In this document: positions 1 to 5,118 of the stretch, one piece after another | Numbering within the stretch: position 1 is the first letter of the stretch | How the letters are laid out: each line of letters starts with the position of its first letter | Source of the DNA: Pseudomonadota bacterium | GTDB taxonomy: Bacteria; Pseudomonadota; Alphaproteobacteria; Azospirillales; Azospirillaceae | Length of the DNA: 5,118 nt | Reading direction: 5' to 3' | NCBI GenBank assembly: GCA_023413605.1 | Contig: JAEZPL010000107.1 | Span: 1-5,118 of the forward strand | Notes under the pieces: model-generated | What the model was told of the DNA's origin: nothing | Seen by the model: the letters and a program-made list of their open reading frames with translations, nothing else | Databases searched by the model: none | Translations under genes and position numbers: made by a program

Positions 1-4
1 CGCC

Positions 5-775
5 ATGAAGTTCGAGGAGAACATTCCCGGAGTTCTGGAAATCATCTTCAGCGGTCCCAACCTCAACGCGGTCGATGAACAGCTGCATGAGGACATCCCC
101 GAAATCTGGCGCGACATCGACCGTGACCCGGCCGTCCGCGTCGCTCTGGTCCGGGGCGAGGGCAAGGCCTTTTCAGCCGGCGGCGATTTCGCGCTGATCG
201 AGGCGCAGTATCGCGACTATCACATCCGCCACAAGGTCCTGCGCGAAAGCCGCGACCTCTTCTACAACATGATCAATTGCAACAAGCCGATCATCTCCGC
301 CATCCATGGCGCGGCGGTGGGGGCGGGGCTTGTCGTGGCGCTGATGGCCGATATCTCGATCGCGGCCAAGAACGCGAAGATCGTGGATGGGCACACCCGG
401 CTGGGCATCGCGGCGGGCGACCATGCCGCCATGGTCTGGCCCCTGTTGTGCGGCATGGCCAAGGCGAAGTACCTGCTGTTCACCTGCGAGCGGATCACCG
501 GCCAGGAAGCCGACGACCTCGGGCTGGTGTCGATGTCGGTCGACGAGGCGGACCTGCTGCCCAAGGCGCGCGAGATCGCGCGGAAACTGTCCTTCGGCGC
601 GCAGGAATCCATCGCCTTCACCAAGCATTCGATGAACATGTGGTACCGGCAGAACGCCGGGATCTTCGAAACGTCGCTGGGCTACGAATTCCTCGGCGTG
701 TCCGGGCCGGATGTGCTGGAGGGCGTCAATTCGCACCGCGAAAAGCGCCCGCCCGTGTTCGTGAAGGAGAGCTGA
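5..775 (+). CDS. Crotonase-family protein (enoyl-CoA hydratase/isomerase-like), possibly 5'-partial
   Basis: This 256-residue protein has the crotonase fold and should act on an acyl-CoA thioester in the cytoplasm. The first oxyanion-hole segment is FSAGGDF at residues 56-62. The second is HGAAVGAG at 101-108, followed by a helix ending at Asp116. Aligning by eye with rat mitochondrial enoyl-CoA hydratase places its two catalytic glutamates (144 and 164) at Val110 and His130 here, so classical hydratase chemistry is doubtful. The segments DGHTRLG (128-134) and AAGDHAA (136-142) look like the signature of a distinct subfamily usually annotated only as enoyl-CoA hydratase/isomerase. The ATG at 5 is the first in frame, but only four bases precede it and the preceding codon is open. 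Relatives often carry a few more N-terminal residues, so the true start may lie outside the window. The stop is four bases before the ligase gene, which suggests one operon. The fold is certain; the reaction is not. Confidence 0.9.
   Translation: MKFEENIPGVLEIIFSGPNLNAVDEQLHEDIPEIWRDIDRDPAVRVALVRGEGKAFSAGGDFALIEAQYRDYHIRHKVLRESRDLFYNMINCNKPIISAIHGAAVGAGLVVALMADISIAAKNAKIVDGHTRLGIAAGDHAAMVWPLLCGMAKAKYLLFTCERITGQEADDLGLVSMSVDEADLLPKAREIARKLSFGAQESIAFTKHSMNMWYRQNAGIFETSLGYEFLGVSGPDVLEGVNSHREKRPPVFVKES
764..770 (+). promoter_or_regulatory. Ribosome binding site fixing the GTG start at 780
   Basis: AAGGAGA lies inside the last codons of the crotonase gene, nine bases before the GTG at 780. It is the strongest Shine-Dalgarno match in the vicinity and supports the non-ATG start. 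The resulting N-terminus (MSRSIAETLFRPRSIAIVGAS without its last residue is typical) fits the usual family start just ahead of the CoA-binding domain. The close spacing between stop and start suggests translational coupling. Confidence 0.75.
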
Positions 776-779
776 TCCC

Positions 780-2174
780 GTGTCGCGCTCCATCGCTGAA
801 ACGCTGTTCCGGCCGCGCTCGATCGCCATTGTCGGGGCCTCGAACGACACGGTGAAACTGTCGGGCCGGCCGCTCGACTTCCTGATCCGGCATGGCTACC
901 AGGGCGCGCTTTATCCGGTGAACCCCAAGCGTGCCGAGGTTCAGGGCATCAAGGCCTGGCCCCGGATCGAGGATTTGCCGGAACCCGCCGATCTGGCGAT
1001 CATCGTCGTTCCGGCCGGCGCCGTCGTGCAGGCGGTCGAGGATTGCGGCAAGGCGGGGGTGAAGGCGGCGATCATCTTCGCGTCGGGCTTTTCCGAAATG
1101 GCGGGGGGCGCGGGCATTCCGTTGCAACTGGCGCTGGTCGAGGCCGCGAGGCGCACGGGCATCCGTCTTCTGGGGCCGAACTGCCTGGGCAGCTTTGCCA
1201 TTCCGACCCGCGCCATGGCGACCTTTTCCTCGGCCTTCGACGAAGAGGAAAACCTGCGCAGCGACCCGGTGGCGATCGTCAGCCAGTCGGGTGCGGTCGG
1301 CACCTTCATGTATTCGGCCCTTCTGGGGCAGGGGCTTGGCGCGCGCTATTACGCCAACACCGGCAACCAGTCGGACATTTCGGTGGCCGAGATCCTCACC
1401 GCCCTTGCCGCGTTTGACGATGTCGGGGTTCTGCTGGGTTACATGGAGGATTTCGTCGAGGAGGATCCGCTGCGACAAGCGGTGGCGGCGGCACGGCAGG
1501 CGGGCAAGCCTCTCCTGCTGCTGAAGGCCGGCGACACAGAGGCCGGCCGCCGCTCGGTCGGGGCGCACACCGCCTCGGACCCCGGCGACGCCGTGCGCTT
1601 CAACGCCATCCTGGCCGAGGGCGGCGCCATCCGTATGGAGCGGATGGAGGAAATGACCGACGCCGCGCTGGCCTTCCGCACCGGGCGGCGTGCCGGGGGG
1701 CGGCGGCTGTCGATCATCACCTCCTCGGGCGGGGCATCCTCCATCGCGGCCGATGCCGCGACGCGCGACAGGCTGGACGTGAACCGCTGGTCGGAGGAGG
1801 CGAGGGCGCGGCTGGCGGATCTGTTGCCGGCCTTCGGTTCGTCGCTGAATCCCCTGGACCTGACGGGGGCGCTGCTGACCGACCCCACGCTGATGGCCCG
1901 CGCGATGGACCGGCTGGTCACCAGCCCGGAGACCGACATGATCCTGGTCGTCCTGGGCAACGCCGACCGTGGGTCGGAGGCCATCGTGGACGGGATTCTG
2001 CAAGGGTTCCGCGCCACCGAAAAGCCCTTCGCCGTCGTCTGGACCGGAGGCTCAGGCCGTCCGCGCCAGGCGCTGCTCGCCGCCGGCGTGCCCTGCTACA
2101 CCGATCCCGCGCGGGGCGTCCGGGCGCTGGCCCATGTGGCGCGCTTCAGCCTGGAAGCCCCCGCGCGGGGCTGA
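780..2174 (+). CDS. NDP-forming acyl-CoA synthetase (acetate-CoA ligase family), alpha subunit only
   Basis: This 464-residue protein matches the stand-alone alpha subunit of ADP-forming acyl-CoA synthetases, relatives of succinyl-CoA synthetase. These enzymes interconvert acyl-CoA plus ADP and phosphate with acid, CoA and ATP through a phosphohistidine. An N-terminal CoA-binding Rossmann domain spans about residues 10-150, with IAIVGAS at 15-21, YPVNP at 45-49 and GPNCLG at 132-137. A succinyl-CoA-ligase-like flavodoxin domain follows from about 163, with VSQSGAVG at 167-174. The motif GAHTAS at 261-266 supplies the predicted phosphorylated His263. The third domain (about 308-460) carries TSSGG at 314-318 and SLNPLDLTG at 355-363. 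Length and domain order fit archaeal-type alpha subunits of about 460 residues; fused versions near 700 residues add an ATP-grasp domain that is absent here. No beta subunit is visible in the window. The GTG start is set by AAGGAGA at 764-770. The gene ends just before a strong terminator. The acyl substrate is unknown. Confidence 0.9.
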   Translation: MSRSIAETLFRPRSIAIVGASNDTVKLSGRPLDFLIRHGYQGALYPVNPKRAEVQGIKAWPRIEDLPEPADLAIIVVPAGAVVQAVEDCGKAGVKAAIIFASGFSEMAGGAGIPLQLALVEAARRTGIRLLGPNCLGSFAIPTRAMATFSSAFDEEENLRSDPVAIVSQSGAVGTFMYSALLGQGLGARYYANTGNQSDISVAEILTALAAFDDVGVLLGYMEDFVEEDPLRQAVAAARQAGKPLLLLKAGDTEAGRRSVGAHTASDPGDAVRFNAILAEGGAIRMERMEEMTDAALAFRTGRRAGGRRLSIITSSGGASSIAADAATRDRLDVNRWSEEARARLADLLPAFGSSLNPLDLTGALLTDPTLMARAMDRLVTSPETDMILVVLGNADRGSEAIVDGILQGFRATEKPFAVVWTGGSGRPRQALLAAGVPCYTDPARGVRALAHVARFSLEAPARG

Positions 2175-2202
2175 GGTTTTCTGCACTGCGCTCAACTGCG
2201 AC

Positions 2203-2229
2203 AGGCGCATCTTCGGATGCGCCTTTTTT
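2203..2229 (+). terminator. Intrinsic (rho-independent) terminator with UUCG tetraloop
   Basis: AGGCGCATC (2203-2211) and GATGCGCCT (2216-2224) form a perfect 9-bp stem closed by the very stable C(UUCG)G loop (2212-2215). Five further T residues follow, making an unbroken run of six T at 2224-2229. No matching T-tract exists for the other strand, so it acts in the + direction. It begins 28 bases after the ligase stop and closes the crotonase-ligase unit. The ribosome binding site of the next gene starts eight bases beyond it. Confidence 0.92.
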
Positions 2230-2236
2230 CATGCCG

Positions 2237-2247
2237 AAGGGGAGGGG
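2237..2247 (+). promoter_or_regulatory. Ribosome binding site fixing the ATG start at 2250
   Basis: The purine run AAGGGGAGGGG sits immediately before the ATG at 2250, with GGAGG four bases and AAGGGG seven bases from it. This decides between 2250 and an in-frame ATG at 2217. The upstream ATG lies inside the 3' arm of the terminator hairpin and has no Shine-Dalgarno sequence. Confidence 0.75.
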
Positions 2248-2249
2248 AC

Positions 2250-2804
2250 ATGACCGAGGACGAACAGGCCGCCGTCGCGCGGCTTCTGGCCGAGGCCGAG
2301 ATCCGCAGGCAACTGGCGCTTTACGCGCGTTCGGTCGACCGTCGCGACTGGGAGGCGGTGCGCGGCTGCTATTTCCCCGATGCCGAGGACTGGCACGGCT
2401 CCTACCGTGGCGGACGGGACGGCTTCATCGATTGGGTCAGCGCGCGTCATGCGGAGACCCGGCGCTCCGTGCATTTCCTGGGCAATGTGCATGTCGAATG
2501 GCTTTCCCCCGACAGCGCCCTGGTCGAAACCTATTTCATGGCGCTGAGGCGTGAGGCCGATCCCCAGGACAGCGGTGGCCGAAGCCGCGACGACACGGTG
2601 ATCGGGCGCTATCTCGACCATTTCGAACGGCGCGCGGGACGCTGGGCGGTGGTGGCGCGCGAAGTGGTCTATGACCTGACCCGGACATCCTGGGCCGAGG
2701 GTGACGAGCCCGCCATGGCGGGCCAGCTTGGCCGGCGTGATTCCGGCGATCCGTTCTACGCGATGCTCGCCCGGCTTGCTCCGGAGCGGAGCGACCGGCG
2801 ATAG
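2250..2804 (+). CDS. SnoaL-like / NTF2-fold protein (nuclear transport factor 2 family)
   Basis: This 184-residue protein matches the SnoaL_4 type of the NTF2-like alpha+beta barrel superfamily. It has a starting helix (about 3-30), the pattern LALYARSVDRRDW (22-34) with a cavity-lining Tyr25 and Asp30, CYFPDAEDW (40-48), and SVHFLGN (73-79) with His75. The strands YFMALR (95-100) and GRWAVVAREVVYD (130-142) follow. The Tyr/Asp/His arrangement resembles that of dehydratases in this fold such as bile-acid 7-alpha-dehydratase (BaiE) and scytalone dehydratase. BaiE's later catalytic Asp has no clear counterpart here, so the activity may differ. The fold is also used by beta subunits of ring-hydroxylating dioxygenases, but no alpha subunit is nearby. 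No signal peptide or membrane segment is seen, so it is likely cytoplasmic. Its neighbours point to a dehydratase, isomerase or accessory role in acyl-CoA catabolism. That role is inferred and the substrate is unknown. Confidence 0.85.
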   Translation: MTEDEQAAVARLLAEAEIRRQLALYARSVDRRDWEAVRGCYFPDAEDWHGSYRGGRDGFIDWVSARHAETRRSVHFLGNVHVEWLSPDSALVETYFMALRREADPQDSGGRSRDDTVIGRYLDHFERRAGRWAVVAREVVYDLTRTSWAEGDEPAMAGQLGRRDSGDPFYAMLARLAPERSDRR

Positions 2805-2923
2805 GCATCCGCGAGCCGCGCTATCGGCACAGCCTATTGGTCAGTCACGGGGCCGGGCCGGTAGACTTGGGCGACAAGGTGCGGGAGGCACCCCAGAGAT
2901 CCCCGGTTTCAAAGCGTCTGCAA

Positions 2924-2941
2924 ACGTGCCTTCGGGCGCGT
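2924..2941 (+). other. Short UUCG-capped hairpin in the 2805-2990 intergenic gap
   Basis: ACGTGCC (2924-2930) and GGCGCGT (2935-2941) can form a 7-bp RNA stem with one G-U pair around the loop TTCG (2931-2934). No T-tract follows, so it is not a typical intrinsic terminator. It could be a leader structure or processing stem for the dehydratase transcript, or chance pairing in GC-rich DNA. Apart from this and a poor TTGGTC (2837-2842)/TAGACT (2862-2867) pair with a 19-base spacer, I see nothing in the gap. Confidence 0.35.
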
Positions 2942-2990
2942 CCGGCGGAACTTTGCCTCAGGCCGGCGGGGCACAAGGACAATGAACCAG

Positions 2991-3485
2991 ATGTCGTCAT
3001 GGCACGAACATATCGGGCGCGAGACCAACGCCAAGGCGCGGCTGGAACCCGAACTTGTCGCGCGGTTCTCCGCTACGCTCGGCGATGCGGGCGTGACCGT
3101 CGATCCCGCCGCGCCGCCCGCCGGTCTCCCCGATGCCGAAGCGCCCGCGGCGGATGAGGACTGGATCCTGCCCGACAGCCGGCTTCTGTTCCGTTATTCG
3201 GCGCTGACCTTCAACAGCCACCGGATTCATTACGATCTTCCCTACGCGCGGGACGAGGAGAACTATCCCGCCCTGGTCGTGCATGGGCCTTTGCAAGCAA
3301 CGCTTCTTGCGGCGCGGGCGGCGCAGGCGCTTGGCCGTCCCCTGCACCGCTTCCGCTACCGTGGACAGGCCCCGGCCTTTGCGGGGCGCCCGCTGTCGTT
3401 CGTGGCCGAACCGGACGCCGGGGGCGGTGTCACCGTGACGAGCCGCCAGTTCGGAAAAATCTGCATGCAAGCGCAGGCGGCCTGA
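2991..3485 (+). CDS. MaoC/HTD2-like hot-dog acyl-CoA dehydratase, apparently lacking the N-terminal hot-dog domain
   Basis: This 164-residue protein belongs to the HTD2/mesaconyl-CoA hydratase-like group of MaoC-type hydratases, which add or remove water on enoyl-CoA thioesters. The C-terminal hot-dog domain (about 58-164) is clear. It has LLFRYSALTFN at 65-75 and HRIHYD at 77-82, with His80 as likely catalytic base and Asn75 where classical hydratase-2 enzymes carry Asp. VVHGP follows at 96-100. The N-terminus MSSWHEHIGR and the following helix (ELVARFSATL, 21-30) match the usual start of the full-length family. Such proteins normally run to about 270-290 residues with two hot-dog domains. 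Here residues near 45-55 jump directly to the linker before domain two, so roughly 100-120 residues seem to be missing without loss of frame. AAGGA at 2975-2979 is 11 bases from the ATG at 2991 but only two from an alternative ATG at 2982. I therefore prefer 2991, which adds no extra residues to the family N-terminus. The gene lies 59 bases before etfB. Confidence 0.8.
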   Translation: MSSWHEHIGRETNAKARLEPELVARFSATLGDAGVTVDPAAPPAGLPDAEAPAADEDWILPDSRLLFRYSALTFNSHRIHYDLPYARDEENYPALVVHGPLQATLLAARAAQALGRPLHRFRYRGQAPAFAGRPLSFVAEPDAGGGVTVTSRQFGKICMQAQAA

Positions 3486-3503
3486 CCGACAGGGGCCATG
3501 GCC

Positions 3504-3527
3504 TGAAAAATTGGCGCCGAAATTTCA
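3504..3527. promoter_or_regulatory. Imperfect 24-bp dyad upstream of etfBA (candidate operator)
   Basis: The half-sites TGAAAAATTGGC (3504-3515) and GCCGAAATTTCA (3516-3527) are inverted copies matching at 9 of 12 positions, including the outer TGAAA/TTTCA and the inner GGC/GCC. There is no loop between the arms, so it suits a dimeric DNA-binding protein better than an RNA hairpin. It is strikingly AT-rich for this DNA and ends 17 bases before the etfB ATG. It directly abuts a perfect palindrome GGCCATGGCC at 3494-3503. No regulator is visible in the window, and the binding protein is unknown. Confidence 0.4.
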
Positions 3528-3544
3528 AGAACAGGAAACAACCG

Positions 3545-4300
3545 ATGAAGATCATCGTCCCTGTGAAGCGGGTGATCGACTACAACGTGAAGGCGCGCGT
3601 GAAGCCCGACGGATCGGGCGTCGATCTGCAGAACGTGAAGATGTCGATCAACCCCTTCGACGAGATTGCCGTCGAAGAGGCGGTCCGCCTGAAGGAAAAA
3701 GGTCAGGCGTCCGAGGTGATCGTGGTTTCGATCGGCTCGGCGGGGTGCCAGGAAACGTTGCGCGCGGCCCTGGCCATCGGGGCCGACCGAGCGCTTCTCG
3801 TCGATCCGGGCCACGATGGCGACATCGAGCCCCTGGCCGTGGCGAAGGTGCTGGCGGCGTTGGTGAGGGCCGAGGCGCCGGGGCTGGTCATCGCGGGCAA
3901 GCAGGCCATCGACAACGACCAGGGCGCCACCGCGCAGATGCTGGCCGGCATTCTAGGCTGGCCGCAGGCGACCTTTGCTTCGGAGGTGGTGATCGAGGGC
4001 GAAAGGGCGCGTGTCACGCGCGAGGTGGACGGCGGGCTTCAGATTCTTTCGGTGGCATTGCCCGCCGTGGTTTCGGCCGACCTGCGCCTGAACGAGCCGC
4101 GCTACGCCTCGCTGCCCAGCATCATGAAAGCCAAGAAGAAGCCGCTTGAGACCCGGACCGCAGCCGATCTCGGGGTGGATGCCGCACCGCGGCTGCACAC
4201 CCTGCGGGTTGCCGAGCCCGCGACGCGCAAGGCCGGAATCCGGGTCGGCTCCGTGGCCGAGCTGGTGGCGAAACTCAAGGACGAAGCGGGGGTGATCTGA
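3545..4300 (+). CDS. etfB: Electron transfer flavoprotein beta subunit
   Basis: This complete 251-residue protein is the small subunit of the soluble FAD/AMP heterodimer. The heterodimer collects electrons from acyl-CoA and related dehydrogenases and passes them to membrane ETF:quinone oxidoreductase. The N-terminal strand MKIIVPVKRVIDYN and the NPFDE element (36-40) are typical. GKQAIDNDQGATAQMLAG (118-135) forms the AMP-binding region. The signature VTREVDGGLQ (157-166) and DLRLNEPRYASLP (179-191) lead into the partner-recognition loop. Leu190 is the likely anchor residue, followed by the lysine-rich MKAKKKP (194-200). The usual Asn before IMKAKKK is Ser192 here, a small change at the dehydrogenase-docking loop. 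The C-terminal arm ends in AGVI, as in alphaproteobacterial homologues. AGGAA at 3533-3537 lies seven bases before the ATG. The TGA overlaps the etfA ATG by one base, so the two are co-translated. It may be a catabolic paralogue beside a housekeeping copy elsewhere, which is inference. Confidence 0.97.
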   Translation: MKIIVPVKRVIDYNVKARVKPDGSGVDLQNVKMSINPFDEIAVEEAVRLKEKGQASEVIVVSIGSAGCQETLRAALAIGADRALLVDPGHDGDIEPLAVAKVLAALVRAEAPGLVIAGKQAIDNDQGATAQMLAGILGWPQATFASEVVIEGERARVTREVDGGLQILSVALPAVVSADLRLNEPRYASLPSIMKAKKKPLETRTAADLGVDAAPRLHTLRVAEPATRKAGIRVGSVAELVAKLKDEAGVI

Positions 4301-5118
4301 TGGGCGTTCTTCTGGTTGCGGACGTGAACGGCGCGGCGCTGGGCCGCGACGCCACCGCCAAGGCGCTGTCGGCCCTGACCCGGCTCGGCGAGGTGCATGT
4401 GCTGGTCGCCGGCGAAGGGGTTGCCGCCGCAGCAGCGGAGGCCGCCGCGCTGCAGGGCGTGTCCAAGGTCCTGGTGGCCGACGACCCGGCCTACGCCCGC
4501 CAGCTGGCCGAGCCGGTGGCGGATCTGCTGGCCGCTCTCGCCAAGGATTACAGCCATATCGCGGCACCCGGGACGGCCTCGGCCCAGAACATCCTGCCGC
4601 GCCTCGCCGGCAAGCTGGATGTGATGGTGTTGAGCAACGTCATCCAGGTGGTCGATGCGGACACCTTCGCGCGCCCGATCTACGCCGGCAACGCGATCGA
4701 AACGGTGAAAAGCACGGACGCGGTGAAGGTCTTCACGGTGCGCACCGCCAATTTCGCCGCCGCCGGCACGGGTCGTGCCGCCGAGGTGGTGCCGGTTTCC
4801 GTCGCGGCCAAGGCCTCGGACGTTTCGGCCTGGGTCGAGGATCGCATCGCGGTCTCCGAACGCCCCGACCTCACGGCGGCCAAGATCGTGGTTTCCGGCG
4901 GCCGGGCGGTTGGCTCCAAGGAGAATTTCGCCCTGATCGAAGGCTTGGCCGACAAGCTGGGCGCGGCGGTGGGCGCGTCCCGCGCGGCTGTGGACGCCGG
5001 CTTCGCGCCCAACGATTGGCAGGTGGGCCAGACCGGCAAGGTCGTGGCGCCCGATCTGTATGTCGCCGTGGGAATCTCGGGTGCGATCCAGCATCTGGCC
5101 GGCATGAAGGACAGCAAG
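4300..5118 (+). CDS. etfA: Electron transfer flavoprotein alpha subunit (3' end cut by window)
   Basis: The first 273 residues of the large, FAD-binding ETF subunit are present and the frame is open to the last base. Family members have about 310 residues, so roughly 35 C-terminal residues lie beyond the window. The start MGVLLVADVNG is typical. Domain I (about 1-185) contains the conserved RPIYAGNAIETVKS (125-138). Domain II carries the FAD site: SGGRAVGSKENF (199-210), SRAAVDAGF (227-235), and GQTGKVVAPDLYVAVGISG (243-261). IQHLAGMKDSK (263-273) completes the visible part. All expected flavin-contacting segments visible in this part are intact. The usual acidic residue in the ISDVIEV-like strand is Asn113 here (LSNVIQV, 111-117). 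The ATG shares its A with the TGA of etfB, and the G-rich tract just upstream serves as ribosome binding site. The protein pairs with the etfB product to feed electrons from an acyl-CoA dehydrogenase, probably encoded nearby. Confidence 0.97.
   Translation, partial: MGVLLVADVNGAALGRDATAKALSALTRLGEVHVLVAGEGVAAAAAEAAALQGVSKVLVADDPAYARQLAEPVADLLAALAKDYSHIAAPGTASAQNILPRLAGKLDVMVLSNVIQVVDADTFARPIYAGNAIETVKSTDAVKVFTVRTANFAAAGTGRAAEVVPVSVAAKASDVSAWVEDRIAVSERPDLTAAKIVVSGGRAVGSKENFALIEGLADKLGAAVGASRAAVDAGFAPNDWQVGQTGKVVAPDLYVAVGISGAIQHLAGMKDSK

Noticed and set aside
726..2003. Long open frame of 425 codons on the - strand opposite the ligase gene
   Set aside because: Its translation is a low-complexity Arg/Gly/His/Pro-rich product typical of the complement of high-GC coding DNA. 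It has no recognisable domain, while the + strand frame is an unmistakable enzyme.
2217..2249. Upstream ATG at 2217 as the start of the SnoaL-like gene
   Set aside because: It lies in the 3' arm of the terminator hairpin, has no ribosome binding site, and would add 11 residues unlike the family. The ATG at 2250 has a strong purine tract in front.
2799..2826. Inverted repeat CGATAG (2799-2804) / CTATCG (2821-2826) around the SnoaL-like stop codon as a terminator
   Set aside because: The stem is only six pairs with a 16-base interior and no T-tract follows. This is expected by chance.
2837..2867. TTGGTC / TAGACT pair as a sigma-70-type promoter for the dehydratase gene
   Set aside because: Both boxes are poor matches and the 19-base spacer is long. 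Not reported as a feature without transcript data.
3494..3503. Palindrome GGCCATGGCC as a hairpin or a tiny ORF (ATG GCC TGA at 3498-3506)
   Set aside because: It has no loop for an RNA hairpin, and a two-codon frame without a ribosome binding site is not credible. It is kept only as context for the adjacent dyad.
4102..5094. 330-codon open frame on the - strand opposite etfB/etfA
   Set aside because: It is antisense to two strongly conserved ETF genes, has biased Arg/His/Gly composition and shows no domain. It is a shadow of GC-rich third positions.
1..5118. Mobile element, CRISPR array, tRNA or defence system
   Set aside because: No transposase, integrase, terminal inverted repeats, regularly spaced direct repeats, tRNA cloverleaf or defence-type domain was found on either strand by reading.

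Overview
This is a GC-rich, gene-dense window (clearly well above 60% GC by eye, third positions mostly G or C) with every credible gene on the + strand. The ETF beta and alpha proteins look alphaproteobacterial, and overall codon use suggests a Rhodobacterales-type genome such as a Paracoccus relative. That placement is inference; no taxonomic marker is present.

Layout. Positions 5-775 encode a crotonase-fold protein. Four bases later, at 780-2174, comes a stand-alone alpha subunit of an NDP-forming acyl-CoA synthetase. This first unit ends in a textbook intrinsic terminator at 2203-2229 (9-bp perfect stem, UUCG loop, U-tract). A SnoaL/NTF2-like protein (2250-2804) starts only 20 bases past the terminator. 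A 186-base gap (2805-2990) follows, holding one modest UUCG hairpin and no convincing promoter. Next is a MaoC/HTD2-type hot-dog dehydratase (2991-3485) that appears to have lost its N-terminal hot-dog domain in frame. A 59-base gap with an AT-rich imperfect dyad (3504-3527) leads into etfB (3545-4300) and etfA (from 4300, cut by the window end). The two etf genes overlap by one base.

How the genes could work together. The set reads as part of a catabolic locus handling CoA thioesters. The ligase alpha subunit would activate or release an acyl-CoA. The crotonase and the hot-dog protein would hydrate, dehydrate or isomerise acyl-CoA intermediates. The SnoaL-like protein could be a small dehydratase or isomerase. 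EtfBA would carry electrons from an acyl-CoA dehydrogenase, not in the window, to ETF:quinone oxidoreductase. The substrate cannot be named from this sequence.

The most notable points are: a crotonase lacking both catalytic glutamates of classical enoyl-CoA hydratase; a ligase alpha subunit without its ATP-grasp partner nearby; a terminator placed directly against the next gene's ribosome binding site; an apparently internally deleted dehydratase; and a possible operator before etfBA. I see no mobile element, CRISPR array, tRNA, rRNA or obvious new defence system.
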